Notes: generated by a model not told the origin, from the sequence alone. A stretch of 64,000 nt of DNA from Paracoccus liaowanqingii (GCF_004683865.2 NZ_CP038439.1:1342501-1406500), one strand, 5' to 3'. Counted from the stretch's first letter, positions 9,455-18,384 are shown. Translations and numbers: made by a program.

Positions 9455-10336
9455 ATGATCGACAAGCTGGAGATGTTCCTGGCCGTCGCCAAGGAGGGCC
9501 ATTTCGGCCGCGCCGCCCGCGCCCTGGGGATCACCCAGCCCAGCCTGTCCGCCGGGATCAAGCAGCTGGAGGAGTCCCTGGGCGTGCTGTTGATCTTTCG
9601 CGGCTCGCGCTATGGCGGGCTGACGCCCGAGGGGCAGTCGGCGCTGGTCTGGGCGCGGCGCATCGTGGGGGATGCGCGCCAGCTGAAGGACGAGATGCGC
9701 GCCACCCGCCACGGCCTGTCGGGGCGGCTGCGCATCGCGGTGGTGCCGACCGCGCTGACCTGGGCCGCGCGGCTGGCGGCGCGATACGGCAAGGCGCATC
9801 CGAATGTGGGCTTCACCATCCTGTCGCGCAGTTCGGTCCAGATCCTGCAGATGATCGAGGATCTTCAGGTGGATGCGGGCATTTCCTATCTCGACAATGA
9901 GCCTCTGGGCAAGGTCAGCGCGGTGCCCCTCTATGACGAAAGCTATGCGCTGGTGGCGCCGCGGGATCACCCTCTGGCGGGGCAGGCATCGGTGGCCTGG
10001 TCGGCGCTGGACGGGCAGCGGCTGTGCCTTCTGACCCCCGACATGCAGAACCGCCGCATCATCAACCGCCGCCTGACGGATGCCGGGGTCAGCCCGCTGG
10101 CGATGGTCGAATCGAACTCGACCGTGGTGCTGGTCTCGCAGGTGCTGGCGGGCGGCTGGCTGACGATCCTGCCGCAGGACATCGCGGGCTTCCTGACGCA
10201 GGGCAAGCCCCTGTCGCTGATGCCGATGGAGGGCGAGGGGCCGGGCCATGCGGTGGGCCTGATCGCGCCGTGGCGGGAACCCCATACCCCGGTGCTGGAG
10301 GCGCTGCTGACCGAGGCGCGGCGCATGGTTCGATAG
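9455..10336 (+). CDS. LysR-family transcriptional regulator, probable regulator of the fds operon
   Basis: 293 residues. The N-terminal winged helix-turn-helix is evident in FLAVAKEGHFGRAARALGITQPSLSAGIKQLEE, followed by a periplasmic-binding-like effector domain starting near LRIAVVPTALTW. The gene lies directly upstream of and codirectional with fdsGBACD, 86 bases away, as LysR-type FdsR/FdhR genes do in other formate oxidisers. A perfect inverted repeat covers its own stop codon and the upstream flank of fdsG and could be its operator. A LysR protein is certain; control of fds is inferred from position. Confidence 0.88.
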   Translation: MIDKLEMFLAVAKEGHFGRAARALGITQPSLSAGIKQLEESLGVLLIFRGSRYGGLTPEGQSALVWARRIVGDARQLKDEMRATRHGLSGRLRIAVVPTALTWAARLAARYGKAHPNVGFTILSRSSVQILQMIEDLQVDAGISYLDNEPLGKVSAVPLYDESYALVAPRDHPLAGQASVAWSALDGQRLCLLTPDMQNRRIINRRLTDAGVSPLAMVESNSTVVLVSQVLAGGWLTILPQDIAGFLTQGKPLSLMPMEGEGPGHAVGLIAPWREPHTPVLEALLTEARRMVR

Positions 10337-10349
10337 GCAATGCCTATCG
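10331..10349. promoter_or_regulatory. perfect inverted repeat upstream of fdsG, candidate LysR operator
   Basis: CGATAGGCA-A-TGCCTATCG is a perfect 9-bp inverted repeat with a one-base centre. It contains ATAG-N7-CTAT, the spacing used by OxyR and several other LysR-type regulators. It overlaps the stop codon of the lysR gene and lies 74-92 bases before the fdsG ATG, a normal position for an activator site. A second, shorter palindrome GGTTCGAACC lies at 10400-10409, just before the fdsG start. Confidence 0.65.
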
Positions 10350-10422
10350 TTCGACGGAACTGCGATATTGATTTGACGCATGAATGGCGGTCTGATGGGG
10401 GTTCGAACCTGAAAGGCCAGCC

Positions 10423-10896
10423 ATGCAGTCGACCGCGCCAGCCCCGCTTCCCGAAGAAATCCGGGATGTCATCGCCCCCCTGACCGGATTGGAGGGGCCG
10501 CTTCTGCCGATGCTGCACGCCATCCAGGAGGTCTGGGGCCATGTCCCGCAGGCCGCCGTGCCGGTGCTGGCCGATGTGCTGAACCTGGGTCGGGCCGAGG
10601 TGCACGGGGTCATCAGCTTCTATCACGATTTCCGCGACCACCCCACCGGTCGCCATGTGCTGAAGATCTGCCGGGCCGAGGCCTGCCAGTCCGTCGGCGG
10701 CACCGCCGTGGCGCAGGAGACGCTGGCGCGGCTTGGCGTGGACTGGCACGGCACGACCGCCGATGGCGCGGTGACGGTCGAGCCGGTCTATTGCCTGGGG
10801 CTGTGCGCCTGCGGGCCCGCCGCGATGATCGATGGCCGCGTGCTGGGCCGGGTCGATGCCGCCCGGCTGGCCGCCGAACTGGAGGCTGCATCATGA
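10423..10896 (+). CDS. fdsG: NAD-dependent formate dehydrogenase gamma subunit FdsG
   Basis: 157-residue NuoE-like [2Fe-2S] subunit with a thioredoxin-like fold. The four cluster cysteines lie in KICRAEACQS and in VYCLGLCACGPA. It transfers electrons within the soluble formate dehydrogenase between the FdsA iron-sulfur chain and the FdsB flavin. The N-terminal helical region IREVWGHVPQAAVPVLADVL-like corresponds to the NuoE helical domain. It is the first gene of the operon and overlaps fdsB by ATGA. The protein is of normal family length. Confidence 0.92.
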   Translation: MQSTAPAPLPEEIRDVIAPLTGLEGPLLPMLHAIQEVWGHVPQAAVPVLADVLNLGRAEVHGVISFYHDFRDHPTGRHVLKICRAEACQSVGGTAVAQETLARLGVDWHGTTADGAVTVEPVYCLGLCACGPAAMIDGRVLGRVDAARLAAELEAAS

Positions 10897-12410
10897 GGAT
10901 CTGGGTTCCCCTGGACAGCGCCGCCAAGGCGCTTGGTGCCGATGCGGTGGCCGAGGCGCTGGCCCGCGAGGCCAAGGCGCGCGGCATGGACGTGCAGATC
11001 ATCCGCAACGGCTCGCGCGGGATGGTCTGGCTGGAGCCGCTGGTCGAGGTCGATGTAGGCGAGGGGCGCGTGGGCTATGGCCCGGTCACGCCCGCCGACG
11101 TGCCCGCCCTGCTGGACGGTCGGATGAACAGCCTGGGCCCGGTCGAGGATCTGGACTGGATGCGCCGCCAGACGCGGCTGACCTTCGCGCGCTGCGGGGT
11201 GATCGATCCGCTGGATCTGGACGATTACGCGGCCCTTGGCGGGTTGGTGGGCCTGCGCCGCGCCATCGGCCTGGACAGCGCCGCCATCGTGGCCGAGGTC
11301 ACCGCCAGCGGGTTGCGCGGGCGCGGCGGCGCGGGCTTTCCGACCGGCATCAAGTGGAAGACCGTGGCCGAGGCGCGGGCGGATCAGAAATACATCGTCT
11401 GCAATGCCGACGAGGGCGACAGCGGCACCTTCGCCGATCGCATGATCATGGAGGGCGATCCCTTCACCCTGATCGAGGGGATGGCCATCGCGGGTCTGGG
11501 CGTCGGCGCTACGCGCGGTTATGTCTACATGCGGTCGGAATATCCGGTGGCGATCGAGGTGCTGGAACGCGCCGTGGTGATCGCCCGCCAGCGCGGGATG
11601 CTGGGGGCGGATGTGCTGGGCAGTGGCCGGGCCTTCGACATGCAGGTCCGCGTGGGTGCAGGCGCCTATGTCTGCGGCGAGGAGACCAGCCTGCTGAACA
11701 GCCTGGAGGGCAAGCGCGGCACGGTGCGGGCAAAACCGCCGCTGCCCGCGCTGGAGGGGTTCCTGGGCAAGCCCACCGTGGTCAACAACGTGATCAGCCT
11801 GGCCACCATCCCGGTGATCTTCGAGCGCGGCGCGCAGCATTATGCAGATTTCGGGCTGGGCCGGTCGCGCGGCACGGTGACGCTGCAGATCGCCGGGAAT
11901 GTCCGGCGCGGCGGGCTGTTCGAGACGGCCTTCGGCATGTCCCTGGGCGAGGTCGTGAACGACATCGGCGGCGGCACCCTGTCGGGGCGGCCCGTCAAGG
12001 CGGTGCAGGTGGGGGGTCCCTTAGGCGCCTACATGCCCGTGTCGAAGTTCGACACGGCCATGGGATACGAGGATTTCGACGCCGCGGGCGGGCTGATCGG
12101 CCATGCGGGGCTGGTCGTGTTCGACGACAGCGCCGACATGCTGCAGATGGCGCGCTTCGCGATGGAGTTCTGCGCCATCGAATCCTGCGGCAAATGCACG
12201 CCCTGCCGGATCGGCGCGGTGCGCGGGGTCGAGACCATCGACCGCATCGCTGCGGGCGACCCCAATGCCGCTGCCCTGCTGAGCGATCTGTGCGAGACGA
12301 TGAAGGACGGGTCGCTCTGCGCCCTGGGGGGGTTCACCCCCTATCCCGTCATGTCCGCGCTGACGCAATTTCCAGACGATTTCGCCACCCTGAAGGAGGC
12401 CGCCGAATGA
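10893..12410 (+). CDS. fdsB: NAD-dependent formate dehydrogenase beta subunit FdsB
   Basis: 505-residue NuoF-like flavoprotein that reduces NAD+. An N-terminal thioredoxin-like region (about residues 1-90) precedes the FMN/NADH-binding domain with GLRGRGGAGFPTG and CNADEGDSGTFADR. The C-terminal [4Fe-4S] site is ESCGKCTPCRIG. This arrangement matches FdsB of Rhodobacter and Cupriavidus. The start codon overlaps the fdsG stop and the stop overlaps fdsA (both ATGA), pointing to strict co-translation of the complex. Confidence 0.93.
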   Translation: MRIWVPLDSAAKALGADAVAEALAREAKARGMDVQIIRNGSRGMVWLEPLVEVDVGEGRVGYGPVTPADVPALLDGRMNSLGPVEDLDWMRRQTRLTFARCGVIDPLDLDDYAALGGLVGLRRAIGLDSAAIVAEVTASGLRGRGGAGFPTGIKWKTVAEARADQKYIVCNADEGDSGTFADRMIMEGDPFTLIEGMAIAGLGVGATRGYVYMRSEYPVAIEVLERAVVIARQRGMLGADVLGSGRAFDMQVRVGAGAYVCGEETSLLNSLEGKRGTVRAKPPLPALEGFLGKPTVVNNVISLATIPVIFERGAQHYADFGLGRSRGTVTLQIAGNVRRGGLFETAFGMSLGEVVNDIGGGTLSGRPVKAVQVGGPLGAYMPVSKFDTAMGYEDFDAAGGLIGHAGLVVFDDSADMLQMARFAMEFCAIESCGKCTPCRIGAVRGVETIDRIAAGDPNAAALLSDLCETMKDGSLCALGGFTPYPVMSALTQFPDDFATLKEAAE

Positions 12411-15349
12411 AGGACTTCATCCTCCCCCAGTTCCCCCCGGGCGACGAGCGCGACATGGGCACCCCCGCCCGGCAGGGCGCCCCGGTGGCGCTGACCATCG
12501 ACGGGTTCGAGGTGGTGGTGCCCGAGGGTACCTCGGTCCTGCGCGCGGCCTTCGTGGCCGGAATCGAGATCCCCAAGCTCTGCGCCAGCGACAACCTGGA
12601 GGCCTTCGGGTCCTGCCGCCTGTGCGTGGTTGAGATCGACGGGCGGCGCGGCACGCCCGCCAGTTGCACGACCCCGGTGGCCGAGGGCATGGTCGTGCGC
12701 ACCCAGTCCGACAAGATCCGCAAGCTGCGCAAGGGCGTGATGGAGCTGTACATCAGCGACCACCCGCTGGACTGCCTGACCTGCGCGGCCAATGGCGATT
12801 GCGAATTGCAGGACACGGCGGGGCAGGTGGGCCTGCGCGACGTGCGCTATGCGCCCGGCGACAACCATTTCGACCCCTCGGGCACCGGCGCGCGGTCCCA
12901 GGCCGAGGCGCGGCTGCGCGGCGGGCAGGACAATCCGCAATTTATCCCCAAGGACGACAGCAACCCCTATTTCACCTACGATCCCAGCAAGTGCATCGTG
13001 TGTTCCCGCTGCGTGCGGGCCTGCGACGAGGTGCAGGGCACCTTCGCGCTGACCATCGAGGGCCGGGGCTTCGACAGCCGCGTCAGGGCGGGCATGGCGG
13101 CGGATGACTTCTTCACCAGCGATTGCGTCAGCTGCGGCGCCTGCGTGCAGGCCTGCCCGACCGCGACCCTGCAGGAGAAATCGGTGGTCGAGCTGGGCAC
13201 GCCCACGCGGTCGGTCATCACCACCTGCGCCTATTGCGGGGTGGGCTGCAGCTTCAAGGCCGAGATGAACGGCGACCGGCTGGTCCGCATGGTGCCGTGG
13301 AAGAACGGCAAGGCCAACCGCGGGCACAGCTGCGTCAAGGGCCGCTTCGCCTATGGCTATGCCGCCCATCAGGACCGCATCCTGTCGCCGATGATCCGCG
13401 ACAGCATCGACGAGCCGTGGCGCGAGGTGGCCTGGGACGAGGCTTTGTCCTTCGCCGCCGCCCGGATGCGCGGCATCCAGGAGCGGCACGGCAAGCGGTC
13501 GGTGGGGGTCATCACCTCCAGCCGCTGCACCAACGAGGAGACCTATCTGGTCCAGAAGCTGACCCGCGCGGTCTTTGGCAACAACAACACCGACACCTGC
13601 GCCCGTGTCTGCCATTCGCCCACGGGCTATGGGTTGGGCAAGACCTTCGGCACCTCGGCGGGCACGCAGGATTTCGACAGCGTCGAACACACCGACGTGG
13701 TGCTGATCATCGGCGCGAACCCCACGGACGGGCACCCGGTCTTTGCCAGCCGGCTGAAGAAGCGCCTGCGGGCCGGGGCCAAGCTGATCGTCGTCGATCC
13801 GCGCCGCACCGACATCGTGCGCAGCCCCCATGTCGAGGCGCAGTACCACCTGCCGCTGCGGCCCGGCACCAACGTGGCCGTGGTCAGCGCCTTCGCGCAT
13901 GTGATCGTGACCGAGGGGCTGATGGACGAGGCCTATATCCGCGACCGCTGCGATTGGGACGAGTTCCAGCATTACGCCGAGTTCATCAGCAATCCCCGCC
14001 ACGCCCCCGAGGCGACCGAGGCGGTGACCGGGGTGCCCGCCGCCGACCTGCGCGCGGCGGCACGGATGTTCGCCAAGGGCGGCAATGGCGCGATCTATTA
14101 CGGGCTGGGCGTGACCGAGCACAGCCAGGGCTCGACCACCGTGATGGCGATCGCGAACCTGGCGATGCTGACCGGCAATATCGGGCGGCCCGGCGTGGGC
14201 GTGAACCCGCTGCGGGGCCAGAACAACGTGCAGGGCGCCTGCGACATGGGATCCTTCCCCCACGAGCTGCCGGGATACCGCCATGTGAAGCTGCCCAATG
14301 TCCGCGCGATCTTCGAGGAGGTCTGGGGCGTCGAGATCGATCCCGAGCCGGGGCTGCGCATTCCCAACATGCTAGATGCGGCGGTCGAGGGGACGTTCAA
14401 GGGCCTCTATTGCCAAGGCGAGGACATCCTGCAATCCGATCCCGACACCCATCACGTCGCCGCCGGGCTGCGGGCGATGGAATGCGTGATCGTGCACGAC
14501 CTGTTCCTGAACGAGACGGCGAACTATGCCCATGTCTTCCTGCCGGGCAGCAGCTTCCTGGAAAAGGACGGCACCTTCACCAATGCCGAACGCCGCATCA
14601 ACCGCGTGCGCAAGGTGATGGCGCCCCGCAACGGCTATGAGGACTGGGAAATCACCCAGATGCTGGCCAATGCCCTGCTGAAGGAGGACGGGCGCCCGGC
14701 CTGGCATTATACCCACCCGTCCCAGATCATGGACGAGATCGCCTCGACCACGCCCAGCTTCACGGGCGTCAGCTACGAGCGGCTGGAGGAGCTGGGCAGC
14801 GTGCAATGGCCCTGCGACGAGAACGCCCCCGAAGGGACGCCGGTCATGCATGTGAACGGGTTCCAGACCGGCAAGGGGCATTTCATGGTCACCGAATACG
14901 TGGCCACGGACGAGCGCACGGGGCCGCGCTTCCCTCTGCTGCTGACCACCGGGCGGATCCTGTCGCAATACAACGTGGGCGCGCAGACCCGGCGGACCGA
15001 GAACAGCGTCTGGCACGGCCAGGACGTTCTGGAGATCCATCCCCATGATGCCGAGACGCGCGGCATCAGCGACGGTGACTGGGTGCGGCTGGCCAGCCGG
15101 GCGGGGGAGACCACGCTGATGGTGACGCTGACGGAACGGGTCTCTCCGGGGGTGGTCTATACGACCTTCCATCATCCGGCGACGCAGGCTAACGTGGTGA
15201 CGACCGATTTTTCGGACTGGGCGACGAACTGCCCCGAATACAAGGTCACCGCCGTGCAGGTCAGCCCGTCCAACGGTCCCTCGGACTGGCAGGAAACCTA
15301 CAATGCACAGGCCGAAAGGTCACGGCGGATCCTGTCAGCCGCGGAGTGA
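12407..15349 (+). CDS. fdsA: NAD-dependent formate dehydrogenase catalytic alpha subunit FdsA
   Basis: 980-residue molybdenum bis-MGD formate dehydrogenase. From the N-terminus: a plant-type [2Fe-2S] domain (CASDNLEAFGSCRLC), a NuoG-like His/Cys cluster (DHPLDCLTCAANGDCELQ), two ferredoxin-type [4Fe-4S] sites (CIVCSRCVRAC and CVSCGACVQAC), the MGD-proximal cluster (CAYCGVGC), then the molybdopterin domains. The active-site pair is Cys402-His403 in ARVCHSPTGYG, so this is a cysteine, not selenocysteine, enzyme. It oxidises formate to CO2 (reversible in related enzymes) and passes electrons to FdsB/FdsG. The ATG at 12407 overlaps the fdsB stop. Confidence 0.95.
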   Translation: MKDFILPQFPPGDERDMGTPARQGAPVALTIDGFEVVVPEGTSVLRAAFVAGIEIPKLCASDNLEAFGSCRLCVVEIDGRRGTPASCTTPVAEGMVVRTQSDKIRKLRKGVMELYISDHPLDCLTCAANGDCELQDTAGQVGLRDVRYAPGDNHFDPSGTGARSQAEARLRGGQDNPQFIPKDDSNPYFTYDPSKCIVCSRCVRACDEVQGTFALTIEGRGFDSRVRAGMAADDFFTSDCVSCGACVQACPTATLQEKSVVELGTPTRSVITTCAYCGVGCSFKAEMNGDRLVRMVPWKNGKANRGHSCVKGRFAYGYAAHQDRILSPMIRDSIDEPWREVAWDEALSFAAARMRGIQERHGKRSVGVITSSRCTNEETYLVQKLTRAVFGNNNTDTCARVCHSPTGYGLGKTFGTSAGTQDFDSVEHTDVVLIIGANPTDGHPVFASRLKKRLRAGAKLIVVDPRRTDIVRSPHVEAQYHLPLRPGTNVAVVSAFAHVIVTEGLMDEAYIRDRCDWDEFQHYAEFISNPRHAPEATEAVTGVPAADLRAAARMFAKGGNGAIYYGLGVTEHSQGSTTVMAIANLAMLTGNIGRPGVGVNPLRGQNNVQGACDMGSFPHELPGYRHVKLPNVRAIFEEVWGVEIDPEPGLRIPNMLDAAVEGTFKGLYCQGEDILQSDPDTHHVAAGLRAMECVIVHDLFLNETANYAHVFLPGSSFLEKDGTFTNAERRINRVRKVMAPRNGYEDWEITQMLANALLKEDGRPAWHYTHPSQIMDEIASTTPSFTGVSYERLEELGSVQWPCDENAPEGTPVMHVNGFQTGKGHFMVTEYVATDERTGPRFPLLLTTGRILSQYNVGAQTRRTENSVWHGQDVLEIHPHDAETRGISDGDWVRLASRAGETTLMVTLTERVSPGVVYTTFHHPATQANVVTTDFSDWATNCPEYKVTAVQVSPSNGPSDWQETYNAQAERSRRILSAAE

Positions 15350-16179
15350 ACCACGTGACCCTGCCTGCCCCCGTCCATGCCGCGACCGCCACCCATGTCC
15401 GGGCCGGCCGTCGCGGCCGCGTCTCCCGCGCCCTGCCCGAGGAACTGCCAGTGGCGATGGTCTATGGCGGCTCGACCCAGGCCGTGATGATGGCCACGCC
15501 CTCGGACCTCGAGGATTTCGCGGTGGGGTTTTCCCTGACCGAGGGGATCGTGACCCATGCGGGCCAGATCGAGCGGCTGGAGGTGATGACCCATCCCAAG
15601 GGCGTCGAGGCGCAGATGTGGCTGGGCGAGGATCGCGCCGAGGCGCTGTCGGCGCGGCGTCGCTTCATGGCGGGGCCGGTGGGCTGCGGGCTGTGCGGCA
15701 TCGACAGCCTGGACGAGGCGGTGCGCGCGCTGCCCGACCTGCACGGCGTCGGGCCGGTGCTGGACGCGGCCCAGATCGCCGGGGCGACCGAGGATCTGCG
15801 CCGCTGGCAGCCGCTGCACGACCAGACCCGCGCCGTCCATGCGGCGGGCTTCCTGATCCCGGGTCGGGGCATCGTGCTGGCCCGCGAGGACGTGGGCCGT
15901 CACAATGCGCTGGACAAGCTGATCGGCGCGATGGTCCGCCAGGGCCTGGATGCCGGGCAGGGGGCCTTCGTGCTGACCAGCCGCGTCTCGGTTGAGATGG
16001 TGCAGAAATGCGCGATGGCCGGAGGCGCGGTGCTGATCGCGGTGTCCGCCCCCACGGCCCATGCGCTGCGCCTGGCCGAAGGGTCGGGCATCACGCTGGC
16101 GGCGTTTGCGCGCGGCGAGGGCTTCGATCTGTTTTCCCACCCCGAGAGGCTGCGTGCCGAGGTGTCCGATGTCGCCTGA
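15346..16179 (+). CDS. fdsC: FdsC/FdhD formate dehydrogenase maturation sulfurtransferase
   Basis: 277 residues of the FdhD family. It hands sulfur from a cysteine desulfurase to the molybdenum cofactor before insertion into FdsA. The essential pair is Cys114 and Cys117 in GPVGCGLCGI, and the cofactor-binding motif is REDVGRHNALDKLIG. Start is GTG 15346, overlapping the fdsA TGA; GTG 15355 is an alternative three codons in. In Rhodobacter-type operons the same protein is called FdsC. Its stop overlaps the start of fdsD by 11 bases. Confidence 0.9.
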   Translation: MNHVTLPAPVHAATATHVRAGRRGRVSRALPEELPVAMVYGGSTQAVMMATPSDLEDFAVGFSLTEGIVTHAGQIERLEVMTHPKGVEAQMWLGEDRAEALSARRRFMAGPVGCGLCGIDSLDEAVRALPDLHGVGPVLDAAQIAGATEDLRRWQPLHDQTRAVHAAGFLIPGRGIVLAREDVGRHNALDKLIGAMVRQGLDAGQGAFVLTSRVSVEMVQKCAMAGGAVLIAVSAPTAHALRLAEGSGITLAAFARGEGFDLFSHPERLRAEVSDVA

Positions 16180-16369
16180 AAAGATGGTCATGATGGCCAA
16201 CCAGATCGCCACCTTCTTCGACAGCCAGCCCGGCGATCCCGCCGAGAAGGTCGCCGACCATCTGCGCGACTATTGGGAACCGCGGATGCGGGCCCAGCTG
16301 CTGGCCTTTCTGGAGAGCGGCGGGCAGGGGCTGAAGCCCTCGGCGCTGGAAGCGGCCCGCCGCCTCTGA
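16169..16369 (+). CDS. fdsD: formate dehydrogenase delta subunit FdsD
   Basis: 66-residue FdsD protein, opening with MSPEKMVMMANQIATFF, which matches the start of this small family. FdsD is needed for assembly or activity of the soluble Fds complex and is missing from membrane-type formate dehydrogenases. The ATG at 16169 lies inside the end of fdsC, giving an 11-base overlap. It is the last gene of the fdsGBACD operon. Easy to miss because of its size; the identity is supported by sequence and by position. Confidence 0.85.
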   Translation: MSPEKMVMMANQIATFFDSQPGDPAEKVADHLRDYWEPRMRAQLLAFLESGGQGLKPSALEAARRL

Positions 16370-16375
16370 GGGGTC

Positions 16376-16407
16376 ATGCAACCCTTGCCGGGGGTTGCGG
16401 GTTGCAT
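16376..16407. terminator. hairpin after the fds operon
   Basis: ATGCAACCC (16376-16384) and GGGTTGCAT (16399-16407) form a perfect 9-bp stem with a 14-base loop, 6 bases after the fdsD stop. The loop repeats the right arm (GGGTTGC twice in tandem), so two alternative foldings exist. There is no T tract, so strong intrinsic termination is doubtful; it could be an attenuator or mRNA 3' end. It also argues against a start of the next gene at the ATG at 16376. Confidence 0.45.
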
Positions 16408-16444
16408 CGGCAGAGAGAACAGTTTGGCCGGGGACAGGCAACCT

Positions 16445-17401
16445 ATGCAGGACAGCACGGACGGGTTCGACCTGTCGCATGCGCGGGTCTGCGTCGTGAT
16501 GAATCGCGGCTCGGGCAAGGAGAAGCATCAGGAATTGCGGCAGATGCTGGAGGAACGGCTGGCGCCGGCTTGCGGCAGCTACACGCTACGCGAAAGCCGC
16601 AAGGGCAGCGACCTGCCCGCACTGGCGCGGCAGGTGGCGGGCGAGGAGTTCGACCTGATCATCGCGGCAGGCGGCGACGGCACGCAATCGGCGGTGGCGG
16701 ACGCGCTGACGGGCAGCGAGACCATCATGGGCGTCCTGCCGGGCGGCACCTTCAACTATTTCGCGCGCGATCTGGGCGTCGGCGAGACCGTCGAGGACGC
16801 GCTGGAGACGATCCTGGACGCACGGGTCGAGGCCGTCGATGTGGGCGACGTGAACGGTCTGATCTTTCTCAACAATCTCAGCTTCGGCGCCTATCCCCAG
16901 ATCCTGAAGACCCGCGAGGGGATCTACAAGCGCTGGGGCCGGTCGCGGCTGGCGGCCTATTGGTCGGTGCTGGTGGCGCTGCGGCGGCTGCGCAACCCGA
17001 TGCAGCTGGTGGCCCGGGTGGAGGGCGAATCCCGCCGCTATACCAGCGCCTTGGTCTTCGTCGCGCGCAGCGCCTATCAGCTGGACAGCTTCGGGCTGGA
17101 GGGCGCGGCCGAGATCCGACGCGGCGAGTTCGCGGTGCTGATCGCCAAGGCCAAGAAGCCGCTGCCGCTGATGCGCTCGGCCCTGCGCATGGCGGTGGGG
17201 CAAAGCGCCAAGGATGACGATTTCGACCTGATCCTGACCGACGAGCTGCAGATCGAGACGCCCAAGCGGCGCCAGCTTGTCGCCCATGACGGGGAGAAGG
17301 CCACGCTGGACAGCCCCTTCCGGCTGCAGGTGCGCCATGACGGCCTGCGCGTGCTGCTGCCGCGCGACGGCGTCAGCAAGACCGCCCGTGACGAGGCCTG
17401 A
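16445..17401 (+). CDS. diacylglycerol/sphingosine kinase-like lipid kinase
   Basis: DAGK-catalytic-domain protein of about 318 residues. The ATP-binding motif is IIAAGGDGTQSAVADAL, followed by GVLPGGTFNYFARDLG, as in YegS/DgkB-type lipid kinases; the N-terminal strand is ARVCVVMNRGSG. It would phosphorylate a lipid alcohol at the inner membrane face; the substrate is unknown. ATG 16445 is chosen because the longer start at 16376 sits within a hairpin and adds 23 residues with no family character; the longer form cannot be excluded since GAGG precedes it. The next gene starts 5 bases after this stop, suggesting a unit. Confidence 0.8.
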   Translation: MQDSTDGFDLSHARVCVVMNRGSGKEKHQELRQMLEERLAPACGSYTLRESRKGSDLPALARQVAGEEFDLIIAAGGDGTQSAVADALTGSETIMGVLPGGTFNYFARDLGVGETVEDALETILDARVEAVDVGDVNGLIFLNNLSFGAYPQILKTREGIYKRWGRSRLAAYWSVLVALRRLRNPMQLVARVEGESRRYTSALVFVARSAYQLDSFGLEGAAEIRRGEFAVLIAKAKKPLPLMRSALRMAVGQSAKDDDFDLILTDELQIETPKRRQLVAHDGEKATLDSPFRLQVRHDGLRVLLPRDGVSKTARDEA

Positions 17402-17405
17402 CCCG

Positions 17406-18197
17406 GTGACGCGCATCCTGCATCTGACCGACCTGCATTTCGGCTTTCACCGCGCCACGCTGGAGGCGCCGCTGCTGAAACGCATCGCCGCGCTGCAGCC
17501 CGACCTGGTGGCCGTGGGGGGCGATCTGACCCATCGCGGGCTGACCGGCCAGATGGCGCAGGCGCGGGCCTTCCTGGACCGGATCGCGGCGCCGCTGATC
17601 TGCCTGCCCGGAAATCACGACGTGCCGCTGTGGAACCTGGTCGCGCGGACCTTCTGGCCGTTCCGCGACTATCGCAAGGTCTTTGGCCCCTCGCTGACGC
17701 CCCGGGCGCAGGCGGGGGATGTGCGGGTCATGGCGATCAACAGCGCGGACCCCTATTCCTGGCAGCGCGGCAAGATCCGCGCCGGTGAGGTCGCCCGCGT
17801 GATCGAGCATGTCGATCCGCTGGGCACGAACATCGCCGTCCTGCACCATCCGTTGCAGCAGCTGCCCCGGGTGGACAAGGCCCTGGCGCGGCAGGCGGCC
17901 GAGGGGCTGCGCCGGATGGAGGCGGCGGGCGTGCATGTCGTGCTGTCGGGGCATCTGCATCGCTGGGCGGTGGACGATCTGCTGGCGACCGGGCGCTATC
18001 CCCGCGTGCTGCAGATCCAGACGGGCACCGCGCTGTGCGCCAGGGTCACCGACGTGCAGAATGAATTCGCGCTGCTGGAGATCGAGGGCACCGAGCTGCG
18101 GCTGGAACGTCACATGGCCCCGATGGGCGGGCAGGGCTTCGGAGAGCCCGAGATCGCCCGCTATAGTCGCGCCTCGGGCGTGTGGCGGCGCGTTTAG
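17406..18197 (+). CDS. calcineurin-like metallophosphoesterase
   Basis: 263-residue metallophosphoesterase with the full set of metal motifs: LTDLHFG (D-x-H), GGDLTHRG (GD), LPGNHD (GNHD), LHHPL and SGHLHRW (GHLH). This is the class III cNMP phosphodiesterase/CpdA-like group, though UDP-diacylglucosamine-type or lipid-phosphate activity is also possible. Start GTG 17406 has GAGG 9 bases upstream; GTG 17388 in the same frame lacks a site. It follows the lipid kinase by 4 bases, so the two may act on the same phosphorylated molecule, but that is only inference. Confidence 0.83.
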   Translation: MTRILHLTDLHFGFHRATLEAPLLKRIAALQPDLVAVGGDLTHRGLTGQMAQARAFLDRIAAPLICLPGNHDVPLWNLVARTFWPFRDYRKVFGPSLTPRAQAGDVRVMAINSADPYSWQRGKIRAGEVARVIEHVDPLGTNIAVLHHPLQQLPRVDKALARQAAEGLRRMEAAGVHVVLSGHLHRWAVDDLLATGRYPRVLQIQTGTALCARVTDVQNEFALLEIEGTELRLERHMAPMGGQGFGEPEIARYSRASGVWRRV

Positions 18198-18201
18198 CCG
18201 T

Positions 18202-18229
18202 TGAATTTTGCCCCGATCGCGGGTAAGGG
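18202..18229 (+). promoter_or_regulatory. possible rpsA promoter
   Basis: TTGAAT (18201-18206) and TAAGGG (18224-18229) are 17 bases apart in the 187-base gap before rpsA. The -35 is fair and the -10 poor. Ribosomal protein genes need a strong promoter and no better match was seen in the gap, so this is a tentative placement. The gap also holds the small hairpin TGCC-N5-GGCA near 18312-18325. Confidence 0.3.
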
Positions 18230-18384
18230 GACCGCAGTCAAACGGGCGACATGGCCAGAACAGGCCGCTTTCCACCGGGTCGGGCGTCACGCCGCGACCC
18301 TTTGGCGTTGCCCTCGAGGCACCATAAAGACCGGCGGAGCCAACCGTCAGGCCGGAAAACAGACACAAAGGAAACTGCATACGC

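Noticed and set aside
10400..10409. GGTTCGAACC resembling a tRNA T-loop
   Set aside because: No acceptor, D or anticodon stems can be drawn around it; treated as a short palindrome in the fdsG leader.
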